Shown: piece by piece, positions 49,042-62,205 of the stretch
Layout of the letters: every line of letters begins with the position of its first letter
Numbering within the stretch: position 1 is the stretch's first letter
Assembly: GCA_035578155.1 (NCBI GenBank)
Contig: JAPWDM010000005.1
Location: forward strand, 21,760,877-21,824,876
DNA: 64,000 bases
Source of the DNA: Brachynemurus nebulosus
Lineage: Eukaryota > Arthropoda > Insecta > Neuroptera > Myrmeleontidae
Reading direction: 5' to 3'
The notes under the pieces: generated by a model
Database searches by the model: none
What the model saw: the letters and a program-made list of their open reading frames with translations, nothing else
Told to the model about the DNA's origin: nothing
Translations under genes and position numbers: made by a program

Positions 49042-49590
49042 CATGGGGTATAGAATGGAAGGTCGACTTGTATCAAATTACAATAACAAATTACTGTGCT
49101 TTAACGTAAGTATATGACTTTCACAGAAGTAATACAAGTACAAATAAAATGCCATATACTAGTTCGTCAGTCGTGTAGCTACCAACAGCAGTTCTGAAGT
49201 AGCAATATATTTATTTCTTTGCAGTTGTAGACATTGACAAACCGGCAGGCAAATAAACGGAATGTTTTCAATGAAAACTTACAATTTAAATTGTAAATTT
49301 TTTACTGTTTGAAAAACTACAACTCATATTTTTCAATTTCATTTTAAACTAATAAAATTGTCTGTATAAATTTTAGTGTTCTTGTTTTAAAATAATTTTA
49401 ATGAATATTTTTATGTAAATAGAACTTCAAGTTGTTCATGTCTGGTTTCAGCACAACCATTTTCGGATATCTTTGTAATCAAATTTTCATCTATTTTCCT
49501 TAATTGCAGCAAACGTAATAAGGATATTGTAAATTAAAAATACAGTTCAACTAATGCCGCTCCTCTAGTACCAGTAAAAATACCTTGAGA
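49039..49590. other. AT-rich stretch, no gene recognised
   Basis: No frame or repeat of note. Confidence 0.4.
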
Positions 49591-49759
49591 CAGAGCCGTC
49601 TTAGGATCGTTATAGACCCTAAAGGCACTTTTATATAAAAACTTAAAATAACAGTAAATAAAAATAAATGCAGTAAAAAAATTATGTTTCAATTTGTTTT
49701 GTTATATTAGGGTACATCTATACGTAAATTTTCAATTTTAGACTTTGTAGCCGACCCTG
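49591..49759. mobile_element. Probable 169-bp hAT MITE
   Basis: The left end CAGAGCCGTCTTAGG and the inverted right end CAGGGTCGGCTACAAAGTC match at 7 of the first 10 bases. The 8-bp flanks CCTTGAGA and CATCGAGA agree at 6 of 8. The text (GACCCTAAAGGCAC) is of the hAT MITE type. The ends are diverged, so this is an old copy or a weaker call. Confidence 0.5.
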
Positions 49760-50300
49760 CATCGAGACAAGACATAAGAAACCTGAATTTTTCACAGTTA
49801 CATAAGAACACGGAAGTTATGGCAAAAATTAAACAATTTATTTTAGTTTCTGACATTATTTAGAGCAAATGAAACAAACTGCGATGATGAACAACTTTAT
49901 AGCTTTTTCAATAATTTCAATCCACCATTGACAAAATTGTAATTAGTAACGCCAATTCGTACAATAGTAAAAGTGTTAGCGAAATTCTCTGGAAGACGTT
50001 GGACATTGCTTTAAAATATTATCCCAACAGTGCCTCTTGACTGAAATTAATGGGTGATATGAACTTTTGTAATGAATATCCGGAAGCCGCACTAAAATGT
50101 TACATTGGCATTATTAAGAACTTTTACTGTATAATTAAATATGGTATACTTCCCCCTATATTTTCATACTAAACAAAACATGCAATTTGACGCTAAAATC
50201 TTGTAATATATTATTATAGTGACTTTCTTCTTTCAACACAACTGTATAAAGCTTGGTCTTACTAATTATAGCAAAAATATTACCTTACTCCACAGTCCTG

Positions 50301-50301
<1 letters not shown>
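49760..50301. other. AT-rich stretch, no gene recognised
   Basis: Unique sequence without credible frames up to the next TA microsatellite. Confidence 0.4.
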
Positions 50302-50387
<86 letters not shown>

Positions 50388-50417
50388 ATATACATATATA
50401 TATATATTATATATATA

Positions 50418-50454
<37 letters not shown>
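50302..50454. repeat. (TA)n microsatellite
   Basis: TA dinucleotides with TACATA and ATTATA interruptions. Two plus-strand frames (50219-50455, 50253-50582) run through it and are not genes. Confidence 0.97.
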
Positions 50455-50460
<6 letters not shown>

Positions 50461-51182
50461 TTTTGTATGAGTATTTTTTTAACAATAATTATAGCATTGA
50501 AACGATGTCGTCTCCCTCGTCGTATGAAAGGCGACATCTAAAGAAAACTACTGGCGGTACTAAAACAAAATTGTATTTGTAGAACCATAGCCACAAAATA
50601 TGGAAAGACGACTTCCAAGCCAAAAATATAAAAATGTTTCGCTCAAAAACTTACGATTTGATTTAGAATACAGTGCAGTTCGAAGGACCACATCAAAGAA
50701 TGAGAAAAATAAAACACAAAGTGTATTTTGTATGTATTAATTGATTTAATGTTGATATGTTTACACGTCCTTTTTAATTTATCTTATTTATAACAGTTTA
50801 TAATTAAGCCAAGTTTCACCAAGTGCGTGTTGTACACGCATGAAGTCAACGTTTCGTAATCAGTGACTAGATTTTTTCACAACTCTCGAAATAAAATATA
50901 GTAAATTATGTATAAGTATTTATTACAGATTATCATTCTCATAATTTCTGTTGAAATAATTACAGAACCCTAATTTTGACTTAAAATTTAATTTATTTAC
51001 CTTGAAGGTAATATTTTATCACACGACTCACTATTACCTTGGTACAGCAATGCAGATGTGATGTACTTCCCTACTTCAAAATTTCGCACAGGCTACAACT
51101 ATCATAAGTCACCGAGATTCGTTGCAAATAGAAACAACACCAATAACCAACCAGTAACTAATATGCAAAAACAAGGGAATGT
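50455..51182. other. No gene recognised
   Basis: GATGTCGTCTCCCTCGTCGT near 50504 is a brief GC-richer patch. No feature can be supported. Confidence 0.4.
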
Positions 51183-51430
51183 TATATTCTTAAAACAATT
51201 TATTTTTCCAAAGATTAAAAATTTCTTTAATATTTTTTTTCTTTGAATCCAAAAAAATATTTTTTTTTAATTCAATAAAATATTTCTTAGACTACTGAAA
51301 AAAAAAATTTCGGGAAAATATTTCCTTGAATCAAAAACATGTTTTCTTTGATTCGTCAAAGTAATATTTTTTTGATAAAAAAAAAGTCAAAGAAATGTTA
51401 ATCTTTAAAAAAAGTAATCGTTTTCAGAGT
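51183..51430. mobile_element. MITE family J, degenerate copy
   Basis: The left TTCTTAAAACAATTTATTTT with CCAAAGATTAAAAATTTCTT and the right CTTTAAAAAAAGTAATCGTT with TTCAGAGTA match the TIRs of the 29146-29360 copy. The interior shows the family's TTTGATTC and AAAGAAA tracts. Confidence 0.65.
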
Positions 51431-52797
51431 ATATGTTTAAAATATTCACAGACTGTTAAAAAGTAATCAAGTGCACATCGGACCACGCAAAGCGTTGACA
51501 GGTGTCATTAAAATTACTAACATTTCGTGGTTATGACTACGAAACGTTAAAAGTATACAGCAAAGACTGTAAAAATTAGCAAAGTAGTACGGTGAAAATT
51601 GAGATAATAAAACGATAAGAAACCTGTTAGCACGGCCATTATTCAGGGGAGCAATTCTTAACTATCCCGGTCCCTCTTCAGATATTAAATTTACTACTGT
51701 ATTTTCCCCCCTGTCACCGGCTCTGGTACCATTGTACAAAAAATTGTTTATTTTTCTTTCTTTCCAAAATGCCTACCTATACACGATAATAATAGAAGCA
51801 TACCACGTTTCAAGAATCGCACCCTAGATATGTTCACCAACAGCGTTTTTCAAAACCGACTATCCAGTATCAAACTCAGTACAGAATTCTTTTTGTACAA
51901 CAGTTTTAGATACACAGATAACTAATTTTTACACAAGAGTAAGTAGCAGATATTTGGTAAGAATTTACCAAACAGATAGTTAGGTTAAAAAAAAAAATTT
52001 GCTCTAAACAAATAACGATAGCGTAGTTGTTTGAAAAAACACCATAAAGAATTGTAAAAACGGGTTATACAATATATAACTAAGAATGAAGAATAAAAAT
52101 AAACTTGATCAAACTGCCCGGAACCATCCTTTTTAAATATAATACTTTTACTGCCATTTCGTTGTAAGAGTTAAAACTTCGTCACTTAAAACTTTTAAAA
52201 ACTTATCTGTCGTCTCCGGTATATGTTTTCATACGGATACAATCAATGATCAAAACGGGAAAATCAAATGTTACCACAATCCTTTTCACACAATCCATCT
52301 AGGAGAAATGTTGAAGATGTGATTTACAACTTTTGTCAACTATCTATACACAAGCTTTCTGCAACCAGAGAGCGCTATCATCGATATTATATTAAATTTT
52401 ATTTTAACTATAGTAGATTTAACTCGGGCAAAAAAATCAGAACAAAAAATATTGTATAATAGTAAAAAGCATCAGTTTATATGTATAAATTCGAACATAC
52501 AGAAGATATAACTTTTATATATAAAACGAGCTTTTTTCATTTATGTAACACATGATAAATTCTTTTTCAATTTATGTTCTTTTCGAAATTTGATTTGTTC
52601 TAGATAAAAACATTCCATTTTCTTGAAAAAATATTGAAAATGAATCGAACACACGTTAAAAATAAAACTTCTCAGTATACGAAACGCTTTCAAAGGCTTA
52701 ACGTGTAACATCTAGCTGACTTTCTAAAATTTTAAGGGTTTATTCTACATATATTTAAGTAGACAAATAAAATTTTCTGAATGAAGTAAGTTGTCAG
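51431..52797. other. AT-rich stretch, no gene recognised
   Basis: CAGGGGAGCAATTC (51644) and the inverted CAGAGCCGGTGACAGG (ending 51725) might be ends of a very small hAT remnant, but the flanks do not match. The 52268-52459 frame has no domain. Confidence 0.35.
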
Positions 52798-52930
52798 GTG
52801 CAAGTTGTACTTACGCAAATAGTGTTCCATACTATCAGTTAGTTTATTATTGATTGATGTACGTAATGGAATATGAAAGTGGATATTTTTCCTGAAGAGT
52901 ACCTAAATTTTATTTCCAATATAAACTATC
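52798..52930 (+). repeat. Dispersed repeat R7, copy 2
   Basis: GTGCAAGTTGTACTTACGCA with AATAGTGTTCCATA corresponds to 10905-10938, with fading similarity to the right. Confidence 0.45.
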
Positions 52931-53131
52931 ATCCTCGATTTCAAAACGATCGTATTTCTCTTATAAATGTGAATAATTGAATATACGTCTTTTTTATAGT
53001 GCTTCTACGTGCCTAACTTAATCCAGCCTAAAAGAACGACTTCGAAAACCTATAATTCGTTTCCAGTTTCATCATTCGATCATATTATTTACGATTTTTA
53101 AATCATTAATTATTTTAGTAAACTTGATAAC

Positions 53132-53896
53132 CAGAGTTGTGCCATGTGATGTAAAAAACCAGTTTTTTACATTTTTATGTAAAAAATTGTAAAATACGTA
53201 AAAAACTGTAAAATACGTAAAAAACTGTAAAAAACCGTAAAAAATTGTAGAAAATTGTAAAAAATGTATAATACTTAAATCATTTGTCATTTCATTGACT
53301 AACAATTTATTTTGACGGTTATAAATTGTTTATAAGTTCACATGAAAAAATGTGTAAACAAAATGTCGACACAAAAATGATTTTCTGCTGGTGGAAGGCC
53401 ATCCACAACTGACTACAAAACTTTAAATTTCCAAATTAACAAACTGAGTTTTGACAGATCAAAAAAACTACTACATATTTTTCTCTCTTTAAATTACCTA
53501 TAATAACAATACAATCACTGATGATAATGATGATGAAGATGATTGATACCTTTAATAAAATTTAACTGAATAAATAAAAATCTTTTTAATATTGAATTCT
53601 TAAATAAACTATTCTATCAAAACTAACCTTTCTTTTTCCTGTTTGTCCCCATTTATATTTTTAATTTTCAAATTACTTAAATTATTAAGTTTTACTTTGC
53701 AAATATAGCAAATACTTCAATAGCAAATACGGAATACCATTAGTAACGCTTACATTTATCTATTATTAAATTTAAAAAATTTAGTTTTTTACATTTTTTT
53801 AGTCTTTTTATCAAAAGAAGTATGTGTAAATTACAAAGTTTTTCACATGTAAAAAACTGTGTAATTTACCCGAAGTAAATTACACACACAACTCTG
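53132..53896. mobile_element. 765-bp non-autonomous hAT element
   Basis: CAGAGTTGTG at the left and its inverted copy CACAACTCTG at the right are flanked by perfect 8-bp duplications TTGATAAC (53124-53131, 53897-53904). Near the left end are tandem GTAAAAAACTGTAAAATAC-type units (53160-53260). Near the right end is an exact hairpin GTGTAATTTAC/GTAAATTACAC (53859-53885). There is no transposase; a 77-codon minus frame over the repeats is incidental. Confidence 0.92.
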
Positions 53897-53904
53897 TTGA
53901 TAAC

Positions 53905-55030
53905 ATTATCAGATAAACTATGGTAAAATTTGAATTAATCTCTGTTCAGATCTGTATCCGCTCTTGCCTGAAATTTATAAAATTTAAAATTTTTATTTTG
54001 GATGAGATACGCACTTTGTGTATTCGAATCTCCTTAAATGTTTTAATCTGTTTAAATTAATTTTGGAAATAAAAAAGAATCTTAAAATATTTTTGTAGTA
54101 TTAAAATCAAATATCTCAATTCATTTAATTTTTAATTATTTCGGAATTAAAGTTCGTAATATTATTAAATTTCTATCCGTATCATATGAAATTAAAAACG
54201 CAACAAAGACAACAATATTTCATGCGATATTTATGTCTACAGCATCATAACAGCGTACATTATTTATTAAATTACGGAAAGATAATAGATTTTATCGATT
54301 GCTATATAATATTATTTATTGACTCTCACAAATACGAAACCCATACACATCTCCAGACCTTCTCTATATATCTATTTATAATTATATTGTACAAGAAATA
54401 ATGAATAAAACCATCCCGCCCCAATGGCGGCGATGGAGGATGAATGGAAAAAGTAGGGATAATAAGGAAGAAAACTGATAATTTACTAATAGTGTCCATT
54501 TTAGTATAATATACAAAGCATAACTTTATACGAGTCACACTAATTGAAATTTTCCATCTAAAATATTCAATTAAGAGTTTTAGACGAAATTCTGTCTATG
54601 CGAAAATATAAACAATTGGGATTAGAATTTCGTTATTGTTAAAATGACCTTAATCAACTTTTATTCAGTTTATAAAAACGTTGATGAAATGAAGGTATTA
54701 GCTTAATGAAGCTTTGTATTTAAAATTTAATTATTCATTACCATAGTCGATATTGAATCGATATCTATCGAAGGAGGGGAGGTGTTGGGTGAGTTCCATT
54801 GTCACTATATCCTTCATTATTATTCATAAATATATAAAACTTTTTCTTCATCAGAGTATACGAGAAAATAAATTAAAATAATAGAGGAGTCGCGGGATCT
54901 ACGTTGTGCTTACCGGCCTTTTATCATAATACACTGTGTTCGATTTTAATATGGATTGCATTTCGGATGGGTATTTTCTGCACAGTACAGGAGAAATTTT
55001 TGATGTGGAAGGGTAGTATTTCAGAAATCT
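53905..55030. other. AT-rich stretch, no gene recognised
   Basis: Frames 54186-54401 and 54326-54538 overlap on opposite strands and lack domains. GAAGGAGGGGAGGTGTTGGG near 54769 is a short G-rich patch. Confidence 0.4.
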
Positions 55031-55038
55031 ATTGGAAA

Positions 55039-55202
55039 CAAAGGCGGATCCAGGGAGGTGGCTGTGGGAGCTGCAACCCTCCCTTGAATTACAATAGGTA
55101 CCTTTTTTAATTAAACATACAATTCAGAACACACAATTCCCCAAATTTTCTCCTAAGATTAGAGGCAGCCCCCCCTTTTTTAACCGGCTGGATCCGCCCT
55201 TG
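55039..55202. mobile_element. 164-bp hAT-type MITE
   Basis: CAAAGGCGGATCCAG and the inverted CAAGGGCGGATCCAG match at 14 of 15 bases and sit between perfect 8-bp duplications ATTGGAAA (55031-55038, 55203-55210). C- and G-rich subterminal tracts flank an AT-rich, non-coding centre. Confidence 0.92.
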
Positions 55203-55210
55203 ATTGGAAA

Positions 55211-57652
55211 TCTTTAAAACACCAATCAATAATCGTATTGTGTAGTTCGTTAAGGAGAATTCAACAAAAGATTTTATCACCTCTAAATTTGAACAAACAA
55301 AAAAGAAAGTTAAATGTTGTCCATTTGGACAAAGACAACAGATTTATTTCTTAATAATAATATTTTTATTTTTTAAACAGTTTTATTCATAACAAAGATA
55401 AACATACATTTACAATAATAATGGTGGCAGATCTCTTTTTCTTATACGACAATAGAAGAAAAATTTTTTTTGGGCAAACAGTTATTGTTAAGATTAGTAG
55501 ATAAGAGTGTAAAGATGTGGATTATATTTAAGGGCAAAAACGTACCAAAAAATTCATTTTTCAGAACTTTTAATCCAAATTGCAAAAAAACTTTTATTAG
55601 TTTATCAAAGAGTTTATCATTTTCAAAATATTTAAGCATAAAATGATACTGTAGACACGTAAACACGTATCTTAGAAAAATAATTAAAAATTCATAAACA
55701 AAACGCAATTCTAACAGTAACTTATGTTTCAATAATAAAATAAAGCATTTCAATTTTTTTTCTGGTCAAAACGCTACCTGTAGATACCTTGTGAACTACT
55801 AGCCAAATTTTAAATTCGTTCAATTGTACCCTCATAAATCATTAACCCCAATCTCCCCTAATGATTTTATATTTAATAACAACAGGCTGTATACATACGA
55901 AGTAAAAGGTACTTTTTAAATTACAATATTTTATACATCAAAAAAAAAAAAACTAGCAAAACATATTAATAATATTATTATTAAAAATATTATCCCATAT
56001 TATGTTGCTATATGCTGAGATTAGTTGTACTCAACAACTAAAAGCTAAAAGGCATATTTGTAATACAAATGAGATCTCGGAAACTTTTCCTCTTGATTAT
56101 TAGTAAGAAAAAAAAAACTTGGTCTAATACTAACGAATGAATTACCGCGTGTTCACCAAGTTGCTTTAGATTTGTCAAGACAATTATATTCATTGAAGAA
56201 AATGTATTGATTTTATCCTGTTGTGTTTTGCCAAAAAGGTAGTTTCTGAGTTTCAAATACAGTGGAAAGGTGGATAATGAAAAATCGTGGGCGGAATCTA
56301 TATACCTTGGTAATGCCGAATTTACACGCGTTTAGTAACTAAAGCAAGTAGCTAAACTAGATAGTTTTTTTGTTTAGTTCCGACCACTTTGTCCATCATA
56401 TAATTCATAAAAATATAAAGTTTCTTACGTATTAGAGAAAGGTTTAAAAGCCATTCTTTAATCTTAAACAGAATTATTGTATCTTGGAATCATTTCCACC
56501 ATTAATTGGCATAACAATTCGTTTTTCGACTATTTAATCGATCACATCTTATACCACCAAATTAACCTTGGCATTTCCTTTTTTTCGAACAAAAAGTTGT
56601 ACTATATTGTGCTATACGTGTACTACCATGTATCGTAAATGGGTAGTTATACAAACGAAGGAATTTTGGACGGCCCAACTTATTTTGTATATTAATATTT
56701 AGAAAAATACATTTTTTCTAGATGGAAACTGTAAACCAATACTGCATCTAACTAGCCACTCAAAATAACTCGGTTTCGAAATATATATTTTTTTTATGAA
56801 AAATAACACTTAAAATGTAAAATTCTCAGTCTCCTGGCATGTCACCTCTCGAAAGTAAAACATAGCAGACTAAATTATTGTTTTTTCTGACTGTATAAAA
56901 AAATTTTCATTGCAGTAATCTATAATATTGGTACTTTTTTATTGTATAAATAATTTTTGAATTTTTTTATATCTTCTTTAAGAAATATTCTATTGAATTT
57001 TGTCCCCCGAATTTTTATCATTCTCCTATCAAACCAAAACACTTAAAAAAAAATTATATTCCGATCAAATCATCGTTTGTCATAGTAATTAATTGAAATG
57101 TAATAAATAAAATAATGTACATGTTTTACTTAATTTGAGGTTGTATCAATTATGGTCCATTTCACTTAAATTTAACCATGATTCGTCACTTATGATTTTA
57201 ATTTATTTCCGTTTTCTGGGCTTTATCTCTTTGATTATTGCACTTATGTAAATTCTACATTTACAGTTGGTTTTTAGAAAAGAATAGAAGATTGATTTTT
57301 TTCGAACATAAAAATTATCAAATTTTTTAACGATGACTCATGCTCAATTGTATTTGAAACGGGATATGATTCAGTTAACGTTGTAAGCGAGATCGTACTT
57401 GGTCCAATCAATTTCTCAGTATACTGGTCAGCATTTTCATGACAAATACTGTGGATATAAGAAATTCTTCAGTTGTATGAGTTGTAAATATGTTGTCTTG
57501 TAATAGAGAACTTGTTTTAAAAAAAAAACTTTATTTAGCCGATTTGTAAAGAATATTTAAAGAATTCTCAGTCTCATAGTCTCAGTCTCCTGGCAGCTCC
57601 AAAAACGGGATTAAACTTAAATAATGTAAATAAATTAGGTAAATATCATTAG
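55211..57652. other. AT-rich stretch, no gene recognised
   Basis: A minus-strand frame 55442-55753 (103 codons) is Leu/Phe/Lys-rich by composition and has no recognised domain; 56038-56256 is similar. AATTCTCAGTCTCCTGGCA occurs at 56821, and TTCTCAGTCTCATAGTCTCA with GTCTCCTGGCA at about 57564, a possible pair of ends of an unidentified unit. Confidence 0.4.
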
Positions 57653-57758
57653 AATACTGTCGTAAATGACTCCGTATATTTTTTAATAAAAAATAAATTC
57701 CCTTTTTTTGTATAATATATACTATATCACTAATATAACTACTAATACATATACTACT

Positions 57759-57835
<77 letters not shown>

Positions 57836-57990
57836 ATATATTAAACTGTCGTAAATGATTTCGAATATTTTTTAATAAATAATAAATTTGCAATTTTTTT
57901 TTTTATTTATTTAATTTTTTTGTAATACATATATAGGTACACTATATAACTAATATAACTACTAATATATATATACTACTAATATAATAT
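57653..57990 (+). repeat. Tandem duplication around a (TA)n run
   Basis: Unit 1 (57653-57770: ACTGTCGTAAATGACTCCGT ... CTAATATAACTACTAATACA) and unit 2 (57843-57990: ACTGTCGTAAATGATTTCGA ... CTAATATAACTACTAATATA) are diverged direct copies. A pure TA run at about 57764-57833 separates them. Expansion of the microsatellite probably post-dates the duplication. Confidence 0.75.
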
Positions 57991-58327
57991 ATATTAAACA
58001 AATAGTAAATTGTTTAATAATAAAAATTAATAAATTGTTTAATAAATTGTGTTTGATAATAAAAATTAATATAAGAAATTCTCTTGTGTTGATTTTAGGT
58101 TTTTACTCATTTTTTCACTTTCCTGGATATATCTTCTTTTATAATGGCCATAAAATTTATAATTTTTAATTTTTTGACTGGCCACTTTGAAATACTGTGA
58201 AAAATGTCATCAACTTAAAATAAAACTACTTTGGAAAGCTTATGCATGAAAAAAATGTCGTGCCGGAATTAAGTCCATTTTCTTCCTTAATTTGTATAAT
58301 TACCCAAATAAGAAAAAAAAAAAAACT

Positions 58328-58508
58328 AAATTTGAAAACATGCAAAAATAGAAAAATTTTTTATTTTACTTTCCCAGAATCAAAAAACTTTTTCTTTTTA
58401 GTAGTCAAAAAAATATTTCTCTGTACCGAAAAGTAGTTTCTCTCATTCAAAGAAAAAAAATTAAAGAAATTTTCAATCTTTAAACAAAGAAATTGTTTTG
58501 AGAGTGTA
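58328..58508. mobile_element. MITE family J, degenerate copy
   Basis: The right end AATCTTTAAACAAAGAAATT with GTTTTGAGAGTG and the inner TCATTCAAAGAAAAAAAATT match the complete copy at 29 kb. The left end is poorly preserved and its limit approximate. Confidence 0.6.
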
Positions 58509-59084
58509 ATAAGTACATGTTAAGATAAGGACTTCAATTAGATACAAAATAATTGTTCGAATAAGAACTTTTAATTTTCGCGGTTATTGTGTACAAAAAA
58601 TGTTCGATCTTTACCCGCCTCATCCTTTTATTCCAGTGTTTTCGTTTCTCTTTTTGATCTACCGCAGTAGTATAATCATACATTGTAATATACGCAAGAT
58701 TGGTAACATGTCGCAAGATAATTATAACTTTAATAATTACCCAAGATATTATTTATTACTGTGATAATAATAGTATTTATTACGACAAAACTTTCGGTAT
58801 GTACTTAATTTCTTTGTTCCATATGTTGTTCAAATCAAAACTTTGTTGATAATTATTATTTGAAAATTTTGTCATTGCTACAAGAGTTATCATTTTCATA
58901 TATTTTTAAAATAAATATTAATATTATATTATATTTTTAATTTTAAATTTTAAATTTCAAGGAAATTTATGCCGAATACCCTTATGGCTCTATTTTCAAG
59001 ATACTTTAAACTTAAATGAAACGTGGATAACTAATTAATCCCATAACGAGGAAAATATATTTATTTTTACTAACATTTTTTCAC
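58509..59084. other. AT-rich stretch, no gene recognised
   Basis: No frame or repeat of note. Confidence 0.4.
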
Positions 59085-59200
59085 ATACAGCAAAAACTGT
59101 TTTTATGCGATCTTTATCGTGCGATTTTAAATTCTTCTTTTTGATGCCTATCAAAGTGCCTAATTAGAATAGAAAGTAAGAAAAAGTAAGAAATTTGAAC
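59085..59200 (+). mobile_element. Truncated copy of the 12.1-kb TIR family
   Basis: CATACAGCAAAAACTGTTTT with TATGCGATCTTTATCGTGCG matches the left end of the element at 12105 (ATACAGCTAAAACATTTTTT with TATGCGGTC and GTGCGATTT). No right end was found. Confidence 0.55.
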
Positions 59201-59265
59201 ATTAATTTGCGATAAAGTTACTTACTGATTATTTTCAAGCATTTTATCAGTAAGGTAAGTAAGCA

Positions 59266-59805
59266 CCAGTAGCCGTCATTGACCCAATAGCCATCAAGTT
59301 TCAGTAAAATGATAAATATTAAGATATTGAGGAAGCATACATTTTTTGTGATTCCTGCTACATGTTCTGGAAAGTATTCCCAACCGTTATTCCATTTATG
59401 ATAGCATTTAGTTAGCATTAATATAATAACGGCTCATCGGAAAGTTAGTGTTTGCAAAATTTGCAAAGTTTTTCTAAGGTAAGCACTAATTTCATTTTAC
59501 TGTAATTTTGGTTTAACGAATATTTAGTTATATTTTTTTATTTGTTGAGGTTTATTATGAATTAAATTTTGTTAAAAAATAGTTTTTAGACCAGAAAACC
59601 TAACAGAAATTTATTATTTTTGATGGGGGCACTAATACATAAAATATAGGCATTTTCCAGTAACCGTCATAGTGACGGTTATTGAGGACACAAATTGTAT
59701 TTTAAAAAAGGATACATATTCTCCCATGTTTTTTACACTAAAATTTTAAAATCTGGATTACATTTACAACAATACGATAAAGCTACTGACCAGTACCCGT
59801 CATTG
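59266..59805 (+). repeat. Three dispersed CCAGTANCCGTCAT motifs and a hairpin
   Basis: CCAGTAGCCGTCATTG (59266-59281), CCAGTAACCGTCATAG (59658-59673) and CCAGTACCCGTCATTG (59790-59805) are direct copies. The middle one forms a perfect hairpin TAACCGTCA/TGACGGTTA with loop TAG (59661-59681). They may be internal sites of an unrecognised element. Confidence 0.5.
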
Positions 59806-59909
59806 TTTTCTGTAACAATTAAATTTTAGTAGTCCTTATAAATTAATGTCAGATACTGGTACGTACCTCTGAAGTTGGTCTATCATAAGAATTTATTGAA
59901 AACTTAGAT

Positions 59910-60315
59910 CGAATGTTTCGTAAACGACGCATTGTAGCTCAAAAATAACGAAAGTTTTGAAGGCTTAAGCGAAACAAGTTGTGGGTATTCCGAACATATT
60001 GGGTCTGTCAAGACCTACTTTTCGTAATCGAAAATTATCGATACCGCGTAACTTATCGTAGATTGGTTATAACTAGTTAATTTAGGCTCTGTTAGTCCCA
60101 TTGATTTAGTCACCAATAGAATCTTTTCGAAAAAATTAGTTTTCGATACTTTTCGTGAACGTCAACTTTTGATCGTAAATATCTCGTAAACGATGCGTCG
60201 TAGCGAAAAAATAACGAAATTTTTGAAGGCTTAAGCGAAGTAAGTTGTTGGTATTCCGAACATATTGGGACTGTCAAAATCTACTTTTCGTTATCGAAAA
60301 TTATCGATATCGAAA
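59910..60315 (+). repeat. Direct duplication, period about 266 bp
   Basis: CGTAAACGA(C/T)GC, TTTTGAAGGCTTAAGCGAA, GGTATTCCGAACATATTGGG and ATCGAAAATTATCGAT occur in order at 59919-60040 and again at 60185-60310, at roughly 85% identity. The intervening 130 bp is single-copy. A hairpin ATTTACACGA/TCGTGTAAAT lies just downstream (60442-60468). Confidence 0.75.
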
Positions 60316-61814
60316 ATAACGACATTTTCAAAATTTATATATGTAAATTTCTGCAGATTCGTTATCATTTGTATTATAAAATTCTCAAAAATTTTAGTAG
60401 TTTTTATTTCCAGCATTTTTTCTTTTATAATGACAGATTCAATTTACACGATTTTTATTCGTGTAAATCAAATCCACATGGAACTGATATATTCGCGTAC
60501 GTTGAGGACCGATGTAACTTTATATCAAATATATAATATATGTATTTTATTATTTTTCAGAAGAATTACTTAAAAATCGTGTTGTTCGAAATCGTGTAAT
60601 TCGGGAGAAGAGTACTCGTGTTCTTTGAGTACCGTGTTCTTCGGGGGTTACCTTATGTAGGAATTTTCAGTTAAAAAAAAGTATTCTAAGTAAATATTTA
60701 CATTAGGTATATCAAAAAATTAATTACCAGAAAATTAATTGAAAAAAATGTCCATAAAATTTTATTTATTTTAAATATTTAATTATAATCGTTAATTACG
60801 TAATAAAGTATTAAAAATTAATATGTGTTTTTAATTGTTTTAATTTATGGTAATTATAATATTATTATGTGAATAAATAAAATGTTTATTTTTCTTCCGA
60901 TTAGGTATATGTTTTTAAAGTTTGATTATTCAAAATTAGAAAAATACAGAAAAGGCTTTGAATTCTGCGCACATTTAAAATTAAAAAGATTAAAAAAAAA
61001 ACTGATTTAAGGCGAGTCGAAGCCCATAGTCAGAGCCAAAAGTGTAGCTTCTCAGTAAAACATTTTTGCTAATTTTAGTCATAGACCTTACAATTGTTTT
61101 GATAAATAACTTCTATACGAGTAATTCTATTGTGTTTTAATTCTAGATGTCACTGAAACATTCAGTAAAATGCGATAATATAATTTTTTTAAGTCTGTTT
61201 AAATATTTGATTTTAAAAAATCCATATGATTCTGCCGTTTGAAGAATAAAGAGACAATTTCAACTCCAAATTAATTTCAAGAACGAAGAATTTGTCGGTA
61301 CGTCGACACTAGCCAAATAATCTCCATACATTATGACAATCAGATTTACCTCATTGCATTAAAATCCTTGGCCTTCTTTCAAGAAAGTGTACAATAATTC
61401 AAAGTATGTAATTTTAATTTCTTTGTCTAGGTGGTATATACATATATATGTATTAGTTTCTTTCGTTTTGTGTTTTAATCCAAATTTATATTTATTTACA
61501 TATACAGTCGCGTTCGTTCGTATATACTCTTACCGCATATAATCTTGATCATAATAATAATTTCCAGTTCGCGACCGGCATGTTAACGTTTCATTAAATA
61601 ACTAAACACTCTACGGGGATTTTATTCTCCTGTACAAAATATAGATTTTAATTTAAGCATGCATGCATACTTACACCCGCGCTCACTGGCGTTAGTATCA
61701 CAACGAAAAATGAGAATGCACTATATAAATAATTGAGAAGTTTATATTTTCTAAATCTAGTCTAGAGTGCCTACAGATCGTAAAAAAATTTACAGCGATT
61801 GGAAATCAATAAAT
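60316..61814. other. AT-rich stretch, no gene recognised
   Basis: The 102-codon plus frame at 60265-60573 overlaps the duplication and is compositionally driven. Near 60580-60650 short CGTGT(T/A)(A/G/C)TTCG(G/A)-like steps recur (TCGTGTTGTTCGAAATCGTG and following). No gene or named element. Confidence 0.4.
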
Positions 61815-62205
61815 GCCTTTATCTACGACTACCATGAATCTGTTTATTTATTGTACAATAAACTATCTAAGTACCGTAACTTGGGGTAAGATTGGCCCAT
61901 TTTTTGCGTTTTTTTACGTAAACTGCCTTATATTTCTCATATATATTTAGATAACTTCCTCTTACTATTAGCTATTGAACTCTGCATATTTCAAAGTATA
62001 CATTGACTAGTTATTAAAGCTCAGAACTTATTTAATTTCTATTTTAAGATAATCTGAAAATTTGGGACAATCTTGCCTTTATTTGGGGTAACATTTTCCC
62101 AAATACAAAATGTCATAGTAATTAATGCCAAATATTATTTGGGACAATGCTCGACATTTTTAATTGTGGTTGTACGTAAGTAGATAGTGTACAATATGTT
62201 AGGGA

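Noticed and set aside
51644..51725. 82-bp hAT remnant with CAGGGG and CAGAGC ends
   Set aside because: Ends match poorly and the 8-bp flanks do not agree.
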